DNA of 64,000 nucleotides from WRGT01 sp942493035 (GTDB lineage: Bacteria > Spirochaetota > UBA4802 > UBA5550), in the NCBI GenBank assembly GCA_942493035.1, contig OW818666.1:4464001-4528000 (forward strand), written 5' to 3'. The translations under genes were made by a program, and so were the position numbers. Below are positions 35,851-44,617 of the stretch, in pieces. The notes below the pieces were generated by a model. It did no database searches, was not told where the DNA came from, and worked only from the letters and a program-made list of their open reading frames with translations. Every line of letters begins with the position of its first letter. The first letter of the stretch is position 1.

Positions 35851-36864
35851 ATGGAAGATATAACTTTTGAAGAATCACAAAAAATCCCCAACCCGCTTTA
35901 TGTAGATGTCCGGGCTCCCGTTGAGTATAACGAGGACCACATTCCCGGCGCGATAAATCTCCCCATATTTAACGATGATGAGAGGAAAGAGATCGGAACC
36001 ATGTATAAAATGGTCGGCAGAGTGGATGCCGTAAAGCGTGGAACCGAAATCGGAGGGAGACGGATCGTTGACATAATCAACTCTCTTACGGAGATCAAAG
36101 ATAAGGAGATAATTATATATTGCGCCAGAGGGGGGATGAGGTCAGCCGCGGTTGCATCACTCATAAGCTCTCTTGGAATAAAAACATATAGAATTATAGA
36201 CGGCTACCGGTCGTTCAGAAAAATGGTTATGGACAGGCTGTCAACTATTGAAATCAAACCTCAGGTATTTGTGCTCCAGGGCTTTACCGGTGCAGGGAAG
36301 ACCGAGATTTTAAAAATTACACCGAATGCAGTTGATCTTGAAGATATGGCGGGTCACAGAAGTTCAATCTTCGGCGGTATAGGGCTGACACAGAACAGCC
36401 AGAAGCGTTTTGAAACACTGCTCTGGCAGAGACTTGAAGAGCTCGAAAATGAACAGTTTGTTCTTTTTGAGGGGGAGTCTAAAAAAGTCGGTAATTCTCA
36501 TATTCCGGAAAACATTTTCAGGCAGATGAGAGAAGCTCCGGCAATTTATATTGAAACACCCATTGAAAGACGCGTTGAAATTATCCGGAAAGAGTATACC
36601 GGATTTAATGAGGATGAACGGATTTTAAGGACTGTAAATACCCTGAGAAGCAAACTCGGACCTGCTAAAACCGACCTGCTGGTTGAACTGTATAACCAGG
36701 GGAATCTGGATGAGTTTATAAAGATTCTGCTCCTCGATTATTATGACACTCTATACAGGCACACGCTTGATACTTTTAAATATCTGGCCAGAATTGATAA
36801 TACCGATACCGCTGATGCTTCCCGTCATGTAATAGAAGTAATAAAAAAAAGCCTGATTTCATAA
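35851..36864 (+). CDS. mnmH: tRNA 2-selenouridine/geranyl-2-thiouridine synthase
   Basis: A 337-residue SelU/MnmH protein. The N-terminal rhodanese domain (YVDVRAPVEYNEDHIPGA) has its active-site Cys in YCARGGMRS. A P-loop domain follows with GFTGAGKT and the family motif DLEDMAGHRSSIFGG. The enzyme swaps sulfur for selenium at the wobble 2-thiouridine of certain tRNAs through a geranylated intermediate. Its presence suggests selenophosphate synthesis (selD), which lies outside the window if present. Confidence 0.92.
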   Translation: MEDITFEESQKIPNPLYVDVRAPVEYNEDHIPGAINLPIFNDDERKEIGTMYKMVGRVDAVKRGTEIGGRRIVDIINSLTEIKDKEIIIYCARGGMRSAAVASLISSLGIKTYRIIDGYRSFRKMVMDRLSTIEIKPQVFVLQGFTGAGKTEILKITPNAVDLEDMAGHRSSIFGGIGLTQNSQKRFETLLWQRLEELENEQFVLFEGESKKVGNSHIPENIFRQMREAPAIYIETPIERRVEIIRKEYTGFNEDERILRTVNTLRSKLGPAKTDLLVELYNQGNLDEFIKILLLDYYDTLYRHTLDTFKYLARIDNTDTADASRHVIEVIKKSLIS

Positions 36865-36870
36865 TATCAA

Positions 36871-36992
36871 CAGTATTTATTCCAAAATATAAAATTTTAG
36901 TGTAAAAAATAAAAATTATATATCCCCGCCGCCTTCGGCGGCGGGGATAATAGAGCTTTTTTTACTTTAGAAAAGTTAAGGAATAAATACTG
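36871..36992. repeat. 122-bp terminal-inverted-repeat element, copy M1
   Basis: CAGTATTTATTCC at 36871-36883 is exactly repeated in inverse at 36980-36992. The middle is a perfect hairpin CCCCGCCGCCTTCGGCGGCGGGG. A second copy in opposite orientation is at 42180-42297, matching along its whole length. No open frame. No target duplication is evident at this copy. A separate perfect 14-bp inverted repeat (36996-37009 with 37017-37030) follows directly. Confidence 0.8.
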
Positions 36993-37041
36993 AGTCTCTA
37001 ATCAATTTTGACTAATAAAATTGATTAGAGCAGTATAATAA

Positions 37042-37070
37042 TTGACATATAATTATAAATTCGTTATTTT
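37042..37070 (+). promoter_or_regulatory. Promoter of the lpoB-like operon
   Basis: TTGACA at 37042-37047 and TATTTT at 37065-37070 with 17 bases between, about 43 bases before the start codon. A perfect 14-bp inverted repeat, CTCTAATCAATTTT and its complement (36996-37030), lies just upstream and could be a terminator or operator. Confidence 0.6.
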
Positions 37071-37112
37071 TTAAAAAGTTAAAATTTACATGAAAAAAAT
37101 TCAGGGGGCTAT

Positions 37113-37679
37113 ATGAAAAAAATTGCAGCAGCAGCACTTTTTATGTTTTTGATCGGATGTGGCGGTGGAACTCAGTATAAGGATGCAAGCAAGGATACAG
37201 GATCAAGAGAGTGGGGTCCTAAAGAGATTAAGATGACCGTTGATAAAATGGTAACATCTCTTTATGTATTTTTAAAAGATGAATATAAAAAACCCTCATT
37301 TATCCAGGTAAAAAAGTTTCAGAACAAAACTTCTGAGCATATTGATACTGCATTAATTGTAAATGAACTTCAGAATAGACTGATTCAGAAGCGGATTAAG
37401 TTTATTGATGATTCTCTTGAAGCGGAAACAATGAAAGAGATAGAAAAAGGTATGACCGGAATGGTTGACCCTGACAGTGCAATACCCGCAGGTGAACTGA
37501 AATCTCCAAATATGTATCTTACAGGCGACATTAGAGAAAATGTCAGATATGTAAACGGTAAAACTGTTCAATATCTGAATGTAACTCTTAAATTGATAAA
37601 TCTTAGAACTAACATTGTGGAATGGCAGGATCAGCAGGAATTCCTGAAATCTTCTAAAACTGATAAGATCAGTTTCTGA
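37113..37679 (+). CDS. LpoB-like lipoprotein
   Basis: A 188-residue lipoprotein with lipobox LIGC near residue 16. The mature part resembles LpoB/YcfM, the outer-membrane lipoprotein that activates a class A penicillin-binding protein. It has FIQVKKFQNKTSEHID, NELQNRLIQKRIKFID and MYLTGDIRENVRYVNGK. A CAGGGGG site precedes the ATG. It is followed 17 bases later by a second lipoprotein gene, a pairing common for this family. A class A PBP gene is at 44599-47184, a possible partner. Confidence 0.75.
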   Translation: MKKIAAAALFMFLIGCGGGTQYKDASKDTGSREWGPKEIKMTVDKMVTSLYVFLKDEYKKPSFIQVKKFQNKTSEHIDTALIVNELQNRLIQKRIKFIDDSLEAETMKEIEKGMTGMVDPDSAIPAGELKSPNMYLTGDIRENVRYVNGKTVQYLNVTLKLINLRTNIVEWQDQQEFLKSSKTDKISF

Positions 37680-37696
37680 TTTAACCGGGGATAATT

Positions 37697-39097
37697 ATGA
37701 AAAAAACAATGCAGATAATATCAGCCATACTGATAATGTTTGCCTTTATATCATGTTCCTCTAAGAATTATAATGAAGAAATGAAAATTTCAGAGGATAC
37801 CTTTTACAAAGGTAAGTATCTTGAGGCTGCAAGACTTCTTTTGCCTAACGTTAATAACGCGGGAAAAGATGAGCTTCTTTTCATGATGGAGTGTGGTCTT
37901 ATGCTCCATGCAGGGGGGGATTATAAAACCAGTAATAAAGTTATGCTTCAGGCAGGTAAGCTTGCTCAGATTAAGCCTATAAGCGTTACACAGCAGGCGG
38001 CTTCATTCCTTACAAATGATACCAATTCAAATTACAGGGGTGAGGATTTTGAAAAAGTCCTTATTCATGTTTATCTTGGTATAAATTTTTTAATGCTTGA
38101 AGAGTTTGATTCAGCCAGAGTTGAATTTATGGCGGTAAATAATGAACTCTCAAAAATAAAAAGTGAGAGCGGCGAAGCCAGATACAAGCAGAATTTAATG
38201 GCAAAATATCTCACTGCAATTGCATTTGAAATTGTTGGTGAACGTGATAACGATACCAGAGATATAGAGTTCGCTTATATTGAATATAAACAGGTATATG
38301 CGCTTGATCCGAATCTCTCCATGGTTAAAGACGATCTTCTCAGAGTTTCCAGCCGTCTTGGATATGACGATGATTATCAGGAGTGGAAGAGGACTTTTGG
38401 ACGGAATATTACTGCCGATCAGGAAGCAGGTGAGCTTGTTACAATTTTTCAGGCAGGAAGAAGTGCTATAAAAAAATCAAGGGGACCTCTTCTTAAAGAT
38501 CCGGATATGGAGCCTGTAATCAGAATTACAATCAATACAAGTAATCTTACAGCAGGACTTACTGCAGCTGCAGTGCTTGTAGCTCTTAACAATGCGGAAA
38601 ATCCCATTGCAAAATTTCAGAAAAGATCTAATAAAGTAGATAAGGTCAGAGTGGAATCGGGCGGAAAGAGTATTACAACAACTATGCTTGAAGACGTGGA
38701 AACCACAGCAGTTAAGAATCTCGAAGATGATTACAGCAGACTTTATAAAAGAGTCGCAGCTTCTATTGCAACTAAAGCTATAGCTACTCTTGCAGCAAGT
38801 CTTGCCGCTAAAAAAATAGCTGAGCAGTTTAAACAGACTAAGGGATTTGCAAGCCTTATCGGAACAGCTGTCGGTGCGGGTACAGGAGCAGCTCTGTTTT
38901 CACAGATGAAACCTGATCTTAGATGCTGGCATACGCTTCCGGCTAACTTTCAGCTCGGACGGATGAAACTTCAGCCTGGCAAACACAATGTCAGTTTTTC
39001 ATTTATTGCAAATGGTGGAATTGTTGATCGTCAGGAAAAAGAAGTTGAAATAAAGAAGGGAGAAAAGAAAGTGGTAAACCTGAGAACGCTTTATTAG
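37697..39097 (+). CDS. COG3014-type lipoprotein
   Basis: A 466-residue lipoprotein (lipobox FISC near residue 20). The first half has helical, TPR-like repeats (TFYKGKYLEAARLLLPN). A small-residue-rich segment at about 350-400 (ATKAIATLAASLAAKKIAEQ, SLIGTAVGAGTGAALFS) could insert in a membrane. A short beta domain ends the protein. The family is known as an uncharacterised lipoprotein usually next to an LpoB-like gene, as here. The function is not established; cell-wall synthesis control is likely by association. Confidence 0.65.
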   Translation: MKKTMQIISAILIMFAFISCSSKNYNEEMKISEDTFYKGKYLEAARLLLPNVNNAGKDELLFMMECGLMLHAGGDYKTSNKVMLQAGKLAQIKPISVTQQAASFLTNDTNSNYRGEDFEKVLIHVYLGINFLMLEEFDSARVEFMAVNNELSKIKSESGEARYKQNLMAKYLTAIAFEIVGERDNDTRDIEFAYIEYKQVYALDPNLSMVKDDLLRVSSRLGYDDDYQEWKRTFGRNITADQEAGELVTIFQAGRSAIKKSRGPLLKDPDMEPVIRITINTSNLTAGLTAAAVLVALNNAENPIAKFQKRSNKVDKVRVESGGKSITTTMLEDVETTAVKNLEDDYSRLYKRVAASIATKAIATLAASLAAKKIAEQFKQTKGFASLIGTAVGAGTGAALFSQMKPDLRCWHTLPANFQLGRMKLQPGKHNVSFSFIANGGIVDRQEKEVEIKKGEKKVVNLRTLY

Positions 39098-39114
39098 GGT
39101 ACAGGTTGAAAAAT

Positions 39115-40971
39115 ATGGCTCAAAATCTTAAAATAGAGACGGGAGATAAAAAATCTCCCGTTTTTTATAATAATGACATACTCAATCATCTTATATATCC
39201 TGCCTGCATAATTACTTCTAAAAGTATTCTGGAGTATGCTAATACCGCTTTTATGCAGTTTTTCGCCATCGATTCGGGAGAGCGGAAATTTGACTGGCCG
39301 AACGTATTTAATAGTGAACATAAAAAATGTGTAGCCCAGACTTTCGTTAAAGCTTTTAACGGCGCATTTTCCAGCTGTGAAGTCGAGGTTAAGACCCCTG
39401 AAAATGAAGCTATCCCTGTGGAAATGCTTATGCAGCCTGTTTCGGACAACGGGATTATTCAGCAGGTAATGATTCAGATACGGGTGCTTGATGAAGAGCG
39501 TTTAATAAACAGACCGTCAGTAAACGGACAGGAGGAGTTTGTAAACTCCGGCCACTACGAATTCTCCCCGCTGCCCCTTATGAGATTCAGCAGAGATCTT
39601 CAGATATTAAGATGCAGCAGGTCTTTTGAGGGTACTCTCGGCTATAGTATGGACGAACTTTCAAAAGATACAGCCGGTATAAGTACTCTTTTTAAATATG
39701 ACTCTGAACGGATAAAAAATCATATAGTTGAGATTTTGAAGGGCAATATCCCTTTTAAAAGAATCGGAGAGATCAAGGTCAGAAGCAGAGAAGGTGACGA
39801 AAAAATAGTAAATGTAATTATATATCCGGTTTTAAGAGAGAATGAAATTGTAGCGATAGATCTTATTATGGAGGATATCACCAGAGTAAGGGAGTTGAAG
39901 GAGCGTCTCAGTTCCGCGAAGAGGCTTAATCTTGTCAGCGATATCGGAAAAGGATTTATACATTCAATCAATAATACCGTTAACGTAATATTGAATCAGA
40001 CTCAGCTGCTGCAGATAATAACAGAAAAAGATTCAGTTTATGACGGTTTAAAACAGATTGAAAAGTATGTTCACGAAGTGGTTGATCAGCTGAGAAGAAT
40101 ATTAGGTTTTATCAATGATAAGAATGATGTTTTCGAAGAGAGGGAAGAGCCTTTTGAAAATATTTTAAATGACGCTATAGAATTTTCAAAAATCCACTTC
40201 AAGGTTGAGGAGGGTAAAAAAAGAAGAGTTATCTCGATTGAAAAAATTCCCGGTTTTGAAATGACTATAAAAACTGATACCGGTTTTCTTCGCGAGCTTC
40301 TTATCTGGTCAATTTTAAAAGTATCTGCTTATGCCGGAAAGAAAGGACAAATTGAGGTGGAACTGAAGAAGTCCTCATTTATCTATTTTACTGTTTCTGT
40401 TAACAAACAGAATGTATTAGACAAGGACAATATTGTGCCGTTTACTCTTGATGGACTCTCTCCGTCGGAAATACGAAACGCTGCGGAAAAACTGAATCTT
40501 AAAATTCTCGAAGAGGAGTCAGTTGAACAATATTCTATAAAAATAATTTTTCCACAGAGACTTGTTGTTGAGAATGTTAATGGAATCAACGGTAAGCCTG
40601 AATATAATATCGAGGACAAAGATATTATGATAGTTGAGGATGAAAAGGCTCTACAGATGATTCTGGGTAATTTATTTGAGAGAATGGGTAACCGTGTTTT
40701 TATAACTGATAACGGCAGTGATGCCTTTGAAGAGTTTAAACGTAAAAATTATGATATTGTAATTACTGATTATGACGTTTCAGGATTTACCGGGATTGAA
40801 CTTTCAGCAAGAGTTAAAGAGATAAACGAGGATACTCTTACTATTCTGCTATCAGGATGGTCACTTGATCTTAAAGGATACACCGGTTTTATAGATCTGT
40901 TTATGGCAAAACCGTTTAACATAGAAGATCTGATTAAAGGGATCTCGAATGTTAATTTAGTGAAAGTTTAA
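39115..40971 (+). CDS. Hybrid histidine-kinase-like protein with degenerate ATPase domain
   Basis: About 618 residues. PAS-like regions at about 20-110 and 145-260 precede a dimerisation helix with His283 in GFIHSINNTVNVIL. The region that should be the ATPase domain (about 340-490) has no recognisable N-box, no DxGxG and no GxGLGL. It is therefore probably unable to bind ATP. The C-terminal receiver is intact: acidic pair EDE, Asp552 in ITDYDVSG, and a MAKP lysine. It may act as a phosphorelay intermediate or a scaffold. TTG 39106 is an alternative start. Confidence 0.7.
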   Translation: MAQNLKIETGDKKSPVFYNNDILNHLIYPACIITSKSILEYANTAFMQFFAIDSGERKFDWPNVFNSEHKKCVAQTFVKAFNGAFSSCEVEVKTPENEAIPVEMLMQPVSDNGIIQQVMIQIRVLDEERLINRPSVNGQEEFVNSGHYEFSPLPLMRFSRDLQILRCSRSFEGTLGYSMDELSKDTAGISTLFKYDSERIKNHIVEILKGNIPFKRIGEIKVRSREGDEKIVNVIIYPVLRENEIVAIDLIMEDITRVRELKERLSSAKRLNLVSDIGKGFIHSINNTVNVILNQTQLLQIITEKDSVYDGLKQIEKYVHEVVDQLRRILGFINDKNDVFEEREEPFENILNDAIEFSKIHFKVEEGKKRRVISIEKIPGFEMTIKTDTGFLRELLIWSILKVSAYAGKKGQIEVELKKSSFIYFTVSVNKQNVLDKDNIVPFTLDGLSPSEIRNAAEKLNLKILEEESVEQYSIKIIFPQRLVVENVNGINGKPEYNIEDKDIMIVEDEKALQMILGNLFERMGNRVFITDNGSDAFEEFKRKNYDIVITDYDVSGFTGIELSARVKEINEDTLTILLSGWSLDLKGYTGFIDLFMAKPFNIEDLIKGISNVNLVKV

Positions 40972-40974
40972 TTA

Positions 40975-41958
40975 TTATATAATTGCGTTGATTTTTTCCA
41001 CGTCATGAATTTTGCCAAGCATGACTATAACGTCGTTAACTTCAAGGACCTCCGTCGGTTGAGGGTTGAATTTCATTTCTCCGTTGGCTTTTTTAATCAG
41101 TACTATAATTACTCCATAGTCTTTTCTTAGATTGCTTTCAATCAGTGTTTTTCCAATATATCTGGATTTAGGGCTGATTTTAGCCTCCTCCATCCTTAAA
41201 CCGAGCTTGTCATCCATGGTTGCAATATCTATGAAATCGACTACAGTAGGCCTTGTAAGCATCTGTGCCATTCTCTGGCCGCCGATCAAGTATGGAGAGA
41301 CCACTTTATTCGCACCTGCACTTAGAAGTTTCTTCTCATTTTTTGCGTCGGAGGCTCTGGCCATTATATATATATCGGGATGGAGCATTCTTGCTGTAAG
41401 AGTTATGAATACATTGTCTGCATCGGACATTACCGCTGTGACCAGACCTTTTGCTTTCATAATTCCGGCTTTAAGTAGAGTGTTTTCGTCTGAAGCATCA
41501 AGTAGCAGATATGGTACCCGCATTGATTCGAGTTCGGGTACCCTCTTTAAATCGTTTTCCAGCACAATTACTTTATTGTCGTTTTTAATTAATTCTTTCG
41601 TTATCAATTTTCCAATTCGTCCGAATCCGCAGACGATGTAATGGTTTTTGAGTACAGATATTTTTTTAGCCACTTTTTTTCTCCCGAATCTTTCACTTAT
41701 TTCACCCTCGACAAGCATTCTTACAAAAGTACCAAGGGTGTAACCTGCGATTGTTATACCGAATACAATTATAAATATGGTTATTATCCGGCCGATTCCG
41801 GAAAGGGGCTGAACTTCTCCGAAACCTACAGAACTCACTGTTATTGCAGTCATAAAGACTGCATCTGAAAATGACATCCCTTCAATAAAATGATAAGCCA
41901 TTACTCCGGAGGTGCATGTCAGCATAAACAGATAAAATGATAGTCTTAGTTTCCTCAA
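40975..41958 (-). CDS. Potassium channel protein with RCK/TrkA domains
   Basis: A 327-residue channel subunit: one membrane helix, a pore loop and a second helix within residues 5-85, then an RCK (TrkA-N) domain beginning YIVCGFGRIGK and a TrkA-C domain. The selectivity filter is SVGFGEV where most channels have TVGYGD. This variant occurs in some bacterial Kch-like proteins. The RCK domain gates the pore in response to a nucleotide or Ca2+. The start is TTG at 41958 with AGGA upstream. The stop is 3 bases from that of the kinase-like gene. Confidence 0.85.
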   Translation of the reverse strand: MRKLRLSFYLFMLTCTSGVMAYHFIEGMSFSDAVFMTAITVSSVGFGEVQPLSGIGRIITIFIIVFGITIAGYTLGTFVRMLVEGEISERFGRKKVAKKISVLKNHYIVCGFGRIGKLITKELIKNDNKVIVLENDLKRVPELESMRVPYLLLDASDENTLLKAGIMKAKGLVTAVMSDADNVFITLTARMLHPDIYIMARASDAKNEKKLLSAGANKVVSPYLIGGQRMAQMLTRPTVVDFIDIATMDDKLGLRMEEAKISPKSRYIGKTLIESNLRKDYGVIIVLIKKANGEMKFNPQPTEVLEVNDVIVMLGKIHDVEKINAII

Positions 41959-42012
41959 AACAGTATCCTGCTAAATATATTTGAACAGTTTATTTTCGAC
42001 AGTAATCAGAAT

Positions 42013-42080
42013 TGGCAGCAAATTATTTTTGGGGGTGCATATGCGCGAAGCGCTGTGCCCTCAAAAATAAACCGTCAACA
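42013..42080. repeat. Short internal-deletion copy of the 135-bp element (S3)
   Basis: The left end TGGCAGCAAATTATTTTTGG and right end AATAAACCGTCAACA match the ends of S2, with GGGGGTGCATATGC and GCGAAGCGCTGTGCCC inside. The central GC palindrome of S2 is missing. The target duplication is not clear. Confidence 0.6.
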
Positions 42081-42179
42081 CTCAAATTGTTATTGCCCTT
42101 ACAGCAAATATCTTTTAATTATAAGCTTTCCGTTGTAAATGGAAATTTATTAAATTTGATAAAAATGAATGATATGAAT

Positions 42180-42297
42180 CAGTATTTATTCTTTAACCTT
42201 TCTAAAATAAAAAAACCCTATTATCCCCACTGCTGAAGGCGGCGGGGATATATATTTTGTTTTTTACACTAAAAATTATATTTAGGAATAATTACTG
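42180..42297. repeat. 118-bp terminal-inverted-repeat element M2 with 9-bp target duplication
   Basis: The reverse complement of M1 (36871), similar throughout. The ends are CAGTATTTATTC and GGAATAATTACTG. GATATGAAT is found directly outside both ends, at 42171-42179 and 42298-42306. The right copy contains the start codon of the next gene (42301). Confidence 0.85.
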
Positions 42298-42300
42298 GAT

Positions 42301-42963
42301 ATGAATATAAAAAAAAATGTCTTAGTTATCTTCTCATTGCTGATTGTTCAGTTTATAAACTGTTCCGGTTCAGATGGAGTTATGTTTTATCGAGCAGCTG
42401 AACGGGCGGATGTTGAAATAGTTCAGGGTAGAGCAGGTCTGATAAGAACACTCTATTGTGATATCTATATTGAACATGTAGATAATGAGAACTGGAGTCT
42501 TATAAAAAAATTTAATGAGTTTAAAGGGGGAGGCCGGGGAATCCCCGTTGATCCATGTTTTCATTTTATAATAGTTAATACATGGAATAAACCATTTGAA
42601 GTGGATAAAATTGAGGCATTCCATAAATCTGAATTGATTAAAGCGGAGGATTACAGTTTTATAAAAGATAAAGATTACATGGAAAAGCGTTATTCGATTA
42701 GTCTTTTTTCATTGATGAAGAAAAGAAGATTGTTATCGGAAAAGGATGTTTTACGTGATATAGATTTTGAAAATGATGCGGTTGAGTATAAACTCGGTTT
42801 TATAGCTCCGGGGGATAGAGTTTCGCTGTTCAGTTTTTTCCCGATGATCCCTGCCGGTAAGTCATCGAAAATAAGGGTGACAATAAAATACCATGATATG
42901 AAAAAAGTAATTGATTTTGATATCGGCCGTTTTGAATATACAGATATTGAAGATATACAGTAA
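42301..42963 (+). CDS. Predicted lipoprotein
   Basis: A 220-residue protein starting MNIKKNVLVIFSLLIVQFINC, with the lipobox cysteine at about 21. The mature part is mixed alpha/beta and unrecognised. Repeat M2 ends three bases before the ATG and its target duplication spans the start codon, so the original ribosome site has been moved upstream by 127 bases. An AGGA within the repeat end, 13 bases from the ATG, is the only candidate now. gatC follows after 20 bases. Confidence 0.6.
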   Translation: MNIKKNVLVIFSLLIVQFINCSGSDGVMFYRAAERADVEIVQGRAGLIRTLYCDIYIEHVDNENWSLIKKFNEFKGGGRGIPVDPCFHFIIVNTWNKPFEVDKIEAFHKSELIKAEDYSFIKDKDYMEKRYSISLFSLMKKRRLLSEKDVLRDIDFENDAVEYKLGFIAPGDRVSLFSFFPMIPAGKSSKIRVTIKYHDMKKVIDFDIGRFEYTDIEDIQ

Positions 42964-42983
42964 CAGATGGAGTTTTAATAATA

Positions 42984-43271
42984 ATGAGAATTCAAGAGAG
43001 TGATATAATAAAGGTTGCTAAACTTGCCAGACTCGATCTGACTCAGGATGAGAAGGATGAGTTTTCAAGACAGCTTAGCGGTATTATCGAATATGTTGAA
43101 AAAATTAATGAACTCGATACCTCTTCAGTAGAAGCAGCTGATCACATAGTTGAGCTGAATAATGTTGTTAGAAAAGATGTTGTAAAAAAATCGATAGACC
43201 GTGATGAACTGGAAAAAATTGCCCCCGATTTTGCTGACGGCTACATCGTAGTCCCTAAAATTATTGAGTAG
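42984..43271 (+). CDS. gatC: Aspartyl/glutamyl-tRNA amidotransferase subunit C
   Basis: A 95-residue GatC: ESDIIKVAKLARLDLTQDEK at the N-terminus and the conserved C-terminus IAPDFADGYIVVPKIIE. With GatA and GatB it converts misacylated Glu-tRNA(Gln) or Asp-tRNA(Asn) to the correct aminoacyl-tRNA. gatA and gatB are not in the window, so the genes are dispersed. GGAG lies 13 bases upstream of the ATG. Confidence 0.92.
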   Translation: MRIQESDIIKVAKLARLDLTQDEKDEFSRQLSGIIEYVEKINELDTSSVEAADHIVELNNVVRKDVVKKSIDRDELEKIAPDFADGYIVVPKIIE

Positions 43272-43272
43272 A

Positions 43273-43845
43273 ATGGGAAATAAATCCCGAAGATTGTTTA
43301 TTGCTCTTCCGGTCGATGATACAGCTGTTTATGCATTAGCCGGAATATCCGGGGTTTTGAACAAAAACGGATCTTCTCTTAAAATAGTCCCTTCTGAAAA
43401 TTATCATTTAACTCTTAAATTTTTCGGTTCACTGGAACCGGAAATCTGCAGTTTAATAACTAATGCTTTTAAATCTCTTGAGCCGTTGAAGAAAATTCAG
43501 TATGAGATTAAAGGTCTTGGAGTATTTCCTGCTGCAGGTGATCCGTCAGTTATATGGGCCGGACTTGAATGTGATAAACAGCCTCTTAAAGAAATATTAA
43601 AATCTGTGGAGGAGTTTTCATATTCATTCGGTTTTTTACCTGAAAAAAGGGGATTTATTCCTCATCTTACACTTGCCAGAGTAAAAAAAGATAGAACCGT
43701 AAATAGCGATCTTACAAAATTTCTTCAGGAGGAGAGGAATACTATCTTCTCATCTTCTGTTTTTGATGAGCTTGTGTTATTTGAATCAATTCTTAAACCT
43801 GAAGGCGCGGAGTATAAAAAAATAGAAGTAATAAAACTGATCTGA
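43273..43845 (+). CDS. thpR: RNA 2',3'-cyclic phosphodiesterase (LigT/ThpR)
   Basis: A 190-residue 2H phosphoesterase. Two HxT motifs are present: HLTLKFFG and HLTLARVKK. It opens 2',3'-cyclic phosphates to 2'-phosphates and was earlier described as a 2'-5' RNA ligase. The ATG at 43273 follows the gatC stop directly. An in-frame TTG at 43264 inside gatC is an alternative. Both genes are likely in one transcript that ends at the shared hairpin at 43891. Confidence 0.88.
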   Translation: MGNKSRRLFIALPVDDTAVYALAGISGVLNKNGSSLKIVPSENYHLTLKFFGSLEPEICSLITNAFKSLEPLKKIQYEIKGLGVFPAAGDPSVIWAGLECDKQPLKEILKSVEEFSYSFGFLPEKRGFIPHLTLARVKKDRTVNSDLTKFLQEERNTIFSSSVFDELVLFESILKPEGAEYKKIEVIKLI

Positions 43846-43890
43846 AATTTTTTTAGTAATAATTTTCAGAGGATGTGTGTATTAATTTTA

Positions 43891-43926
43891 TATATAAACT
43901 CCGCCAGTTCAGGCGGAGTTTATATA
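43891..43926. terminator. Bidirectional terminator hairpin
   Basis: A perfect 15-bp stem (TATATAAACTCCGCC with its complement) and a six-base loop lie between two convergent genes. The AT-rich ends give a T-run on both strands. Confidence 0.8.
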
Positions 43927-43932
43927 TATATG

Positions 43933-44490
43933 CTATTTAAATAATGGAGAAAGTTTTTTAAATTCAGGTGTTCCCGCTTTTTCAAGGAGCATGAATGCTA
44001 TTGTTTCAGTAGGGTAGATTAAAGCTCCTGCTTCTGAAAGAATTCGTAAAGCAGCTTTGCAGTCATGTTTTCTTCTTGATGCAACTCCATCGGAAGCAAT
44101 TACGACCTTCATTCCTTCAGATAATAAACTAAGGGCGGTTTGAAATACACAAATATGAGCTTCTATTCCGGTAATAATAATTGTTTTATTTACTGATTTC
44201 ATAATCTCTTTTTTTATTTCTTCATTTTTCATACAATCAAAATGAATTTTTTCAAGATTTAGAGATTCGCCTGTTAGCTGTTTGAGTTCGGGGATCGTTT
44301 CTCCCAGACCTTTTCTATATTGTTCTGTGATTATAAGCGGGATATTGAATTCAGCGGCAGTTTTAATCAGAATTGCTGCATTTTTTTTCAGCAGAATCTG
44401 ATCATTGCTCTCCATTGCCTGAAACAATTTTTCCTGAATATCAATCATTAGAAGTAGTGCATCATCGTTGTTTATTGTGTAGTCTTTCAT
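43933..44490 (-). CDS. Isochorismatase-like cysteine hydrolase
   Basis: A 185-residue hydrolase of the isochorismatase/nicotinamidase superfamily. The Asp-Lys-Cys triad is visible as the Asp in LLMIDIQEKL, the Lys in LEKIHFDCM and the Cys in GIEAHICVFQTAL. The small size and EAHIC motif match the YcaC/hydrolase group of unclear substrate. AGAGGAAA precedes the ATG. Before insertion of repeat R5 its start probably lay only about 15 bases from the PBP stop, so the two were likely one operon. Confidence 0.85.
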   Translation of the reverse strand: MKDYTINNDDALLLMIDIQEKLFQAMESNDQILLKKNAAILIKTAAEFNIPLIITEQYRKGLGETIPELKQLTGESLNLEKIHFDCMKNEEIKKEIMKSVNKTIIITGIEAHICVFQTALSLLSEGMKVVIASDGVASRRKHDCKAALRILSEAGALIYPTETIAFMLLEKAGTPEFKKLSPLFK

Positions 44491-44501
44491 AGTTGTTTCC
44501 T

Positions 44502-44617
44502 CTTATTGAAGAAGTTCATTTATCATAATTGGTCATCGTTTTATCTTCGCCGCGCCAAAGGCGCGGCGAAGAGCAATTTTAATGCCGGTTCTGAGTACTT
44601 ATTGAAGAAGTTCATTT
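44502..44617. repeat. Element R5 (44520-44597) between a 20-bp direct repeat
   Basis: CTTATTGAAGAAGTTCATTT occurs at 44502-44521 and again at 44598-44617. The DNA between is a 76-78 bp palindromic element of the R family with a perfect core CTTCGCCGCGCC-aaa-GGCGCGGCGAAG and right arm CCGGTTCTGAGTA. The second direct copy is the end of the PBP coding sequence. This is the clearest insertion event of the R family in the window. Confidence 0.8.
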
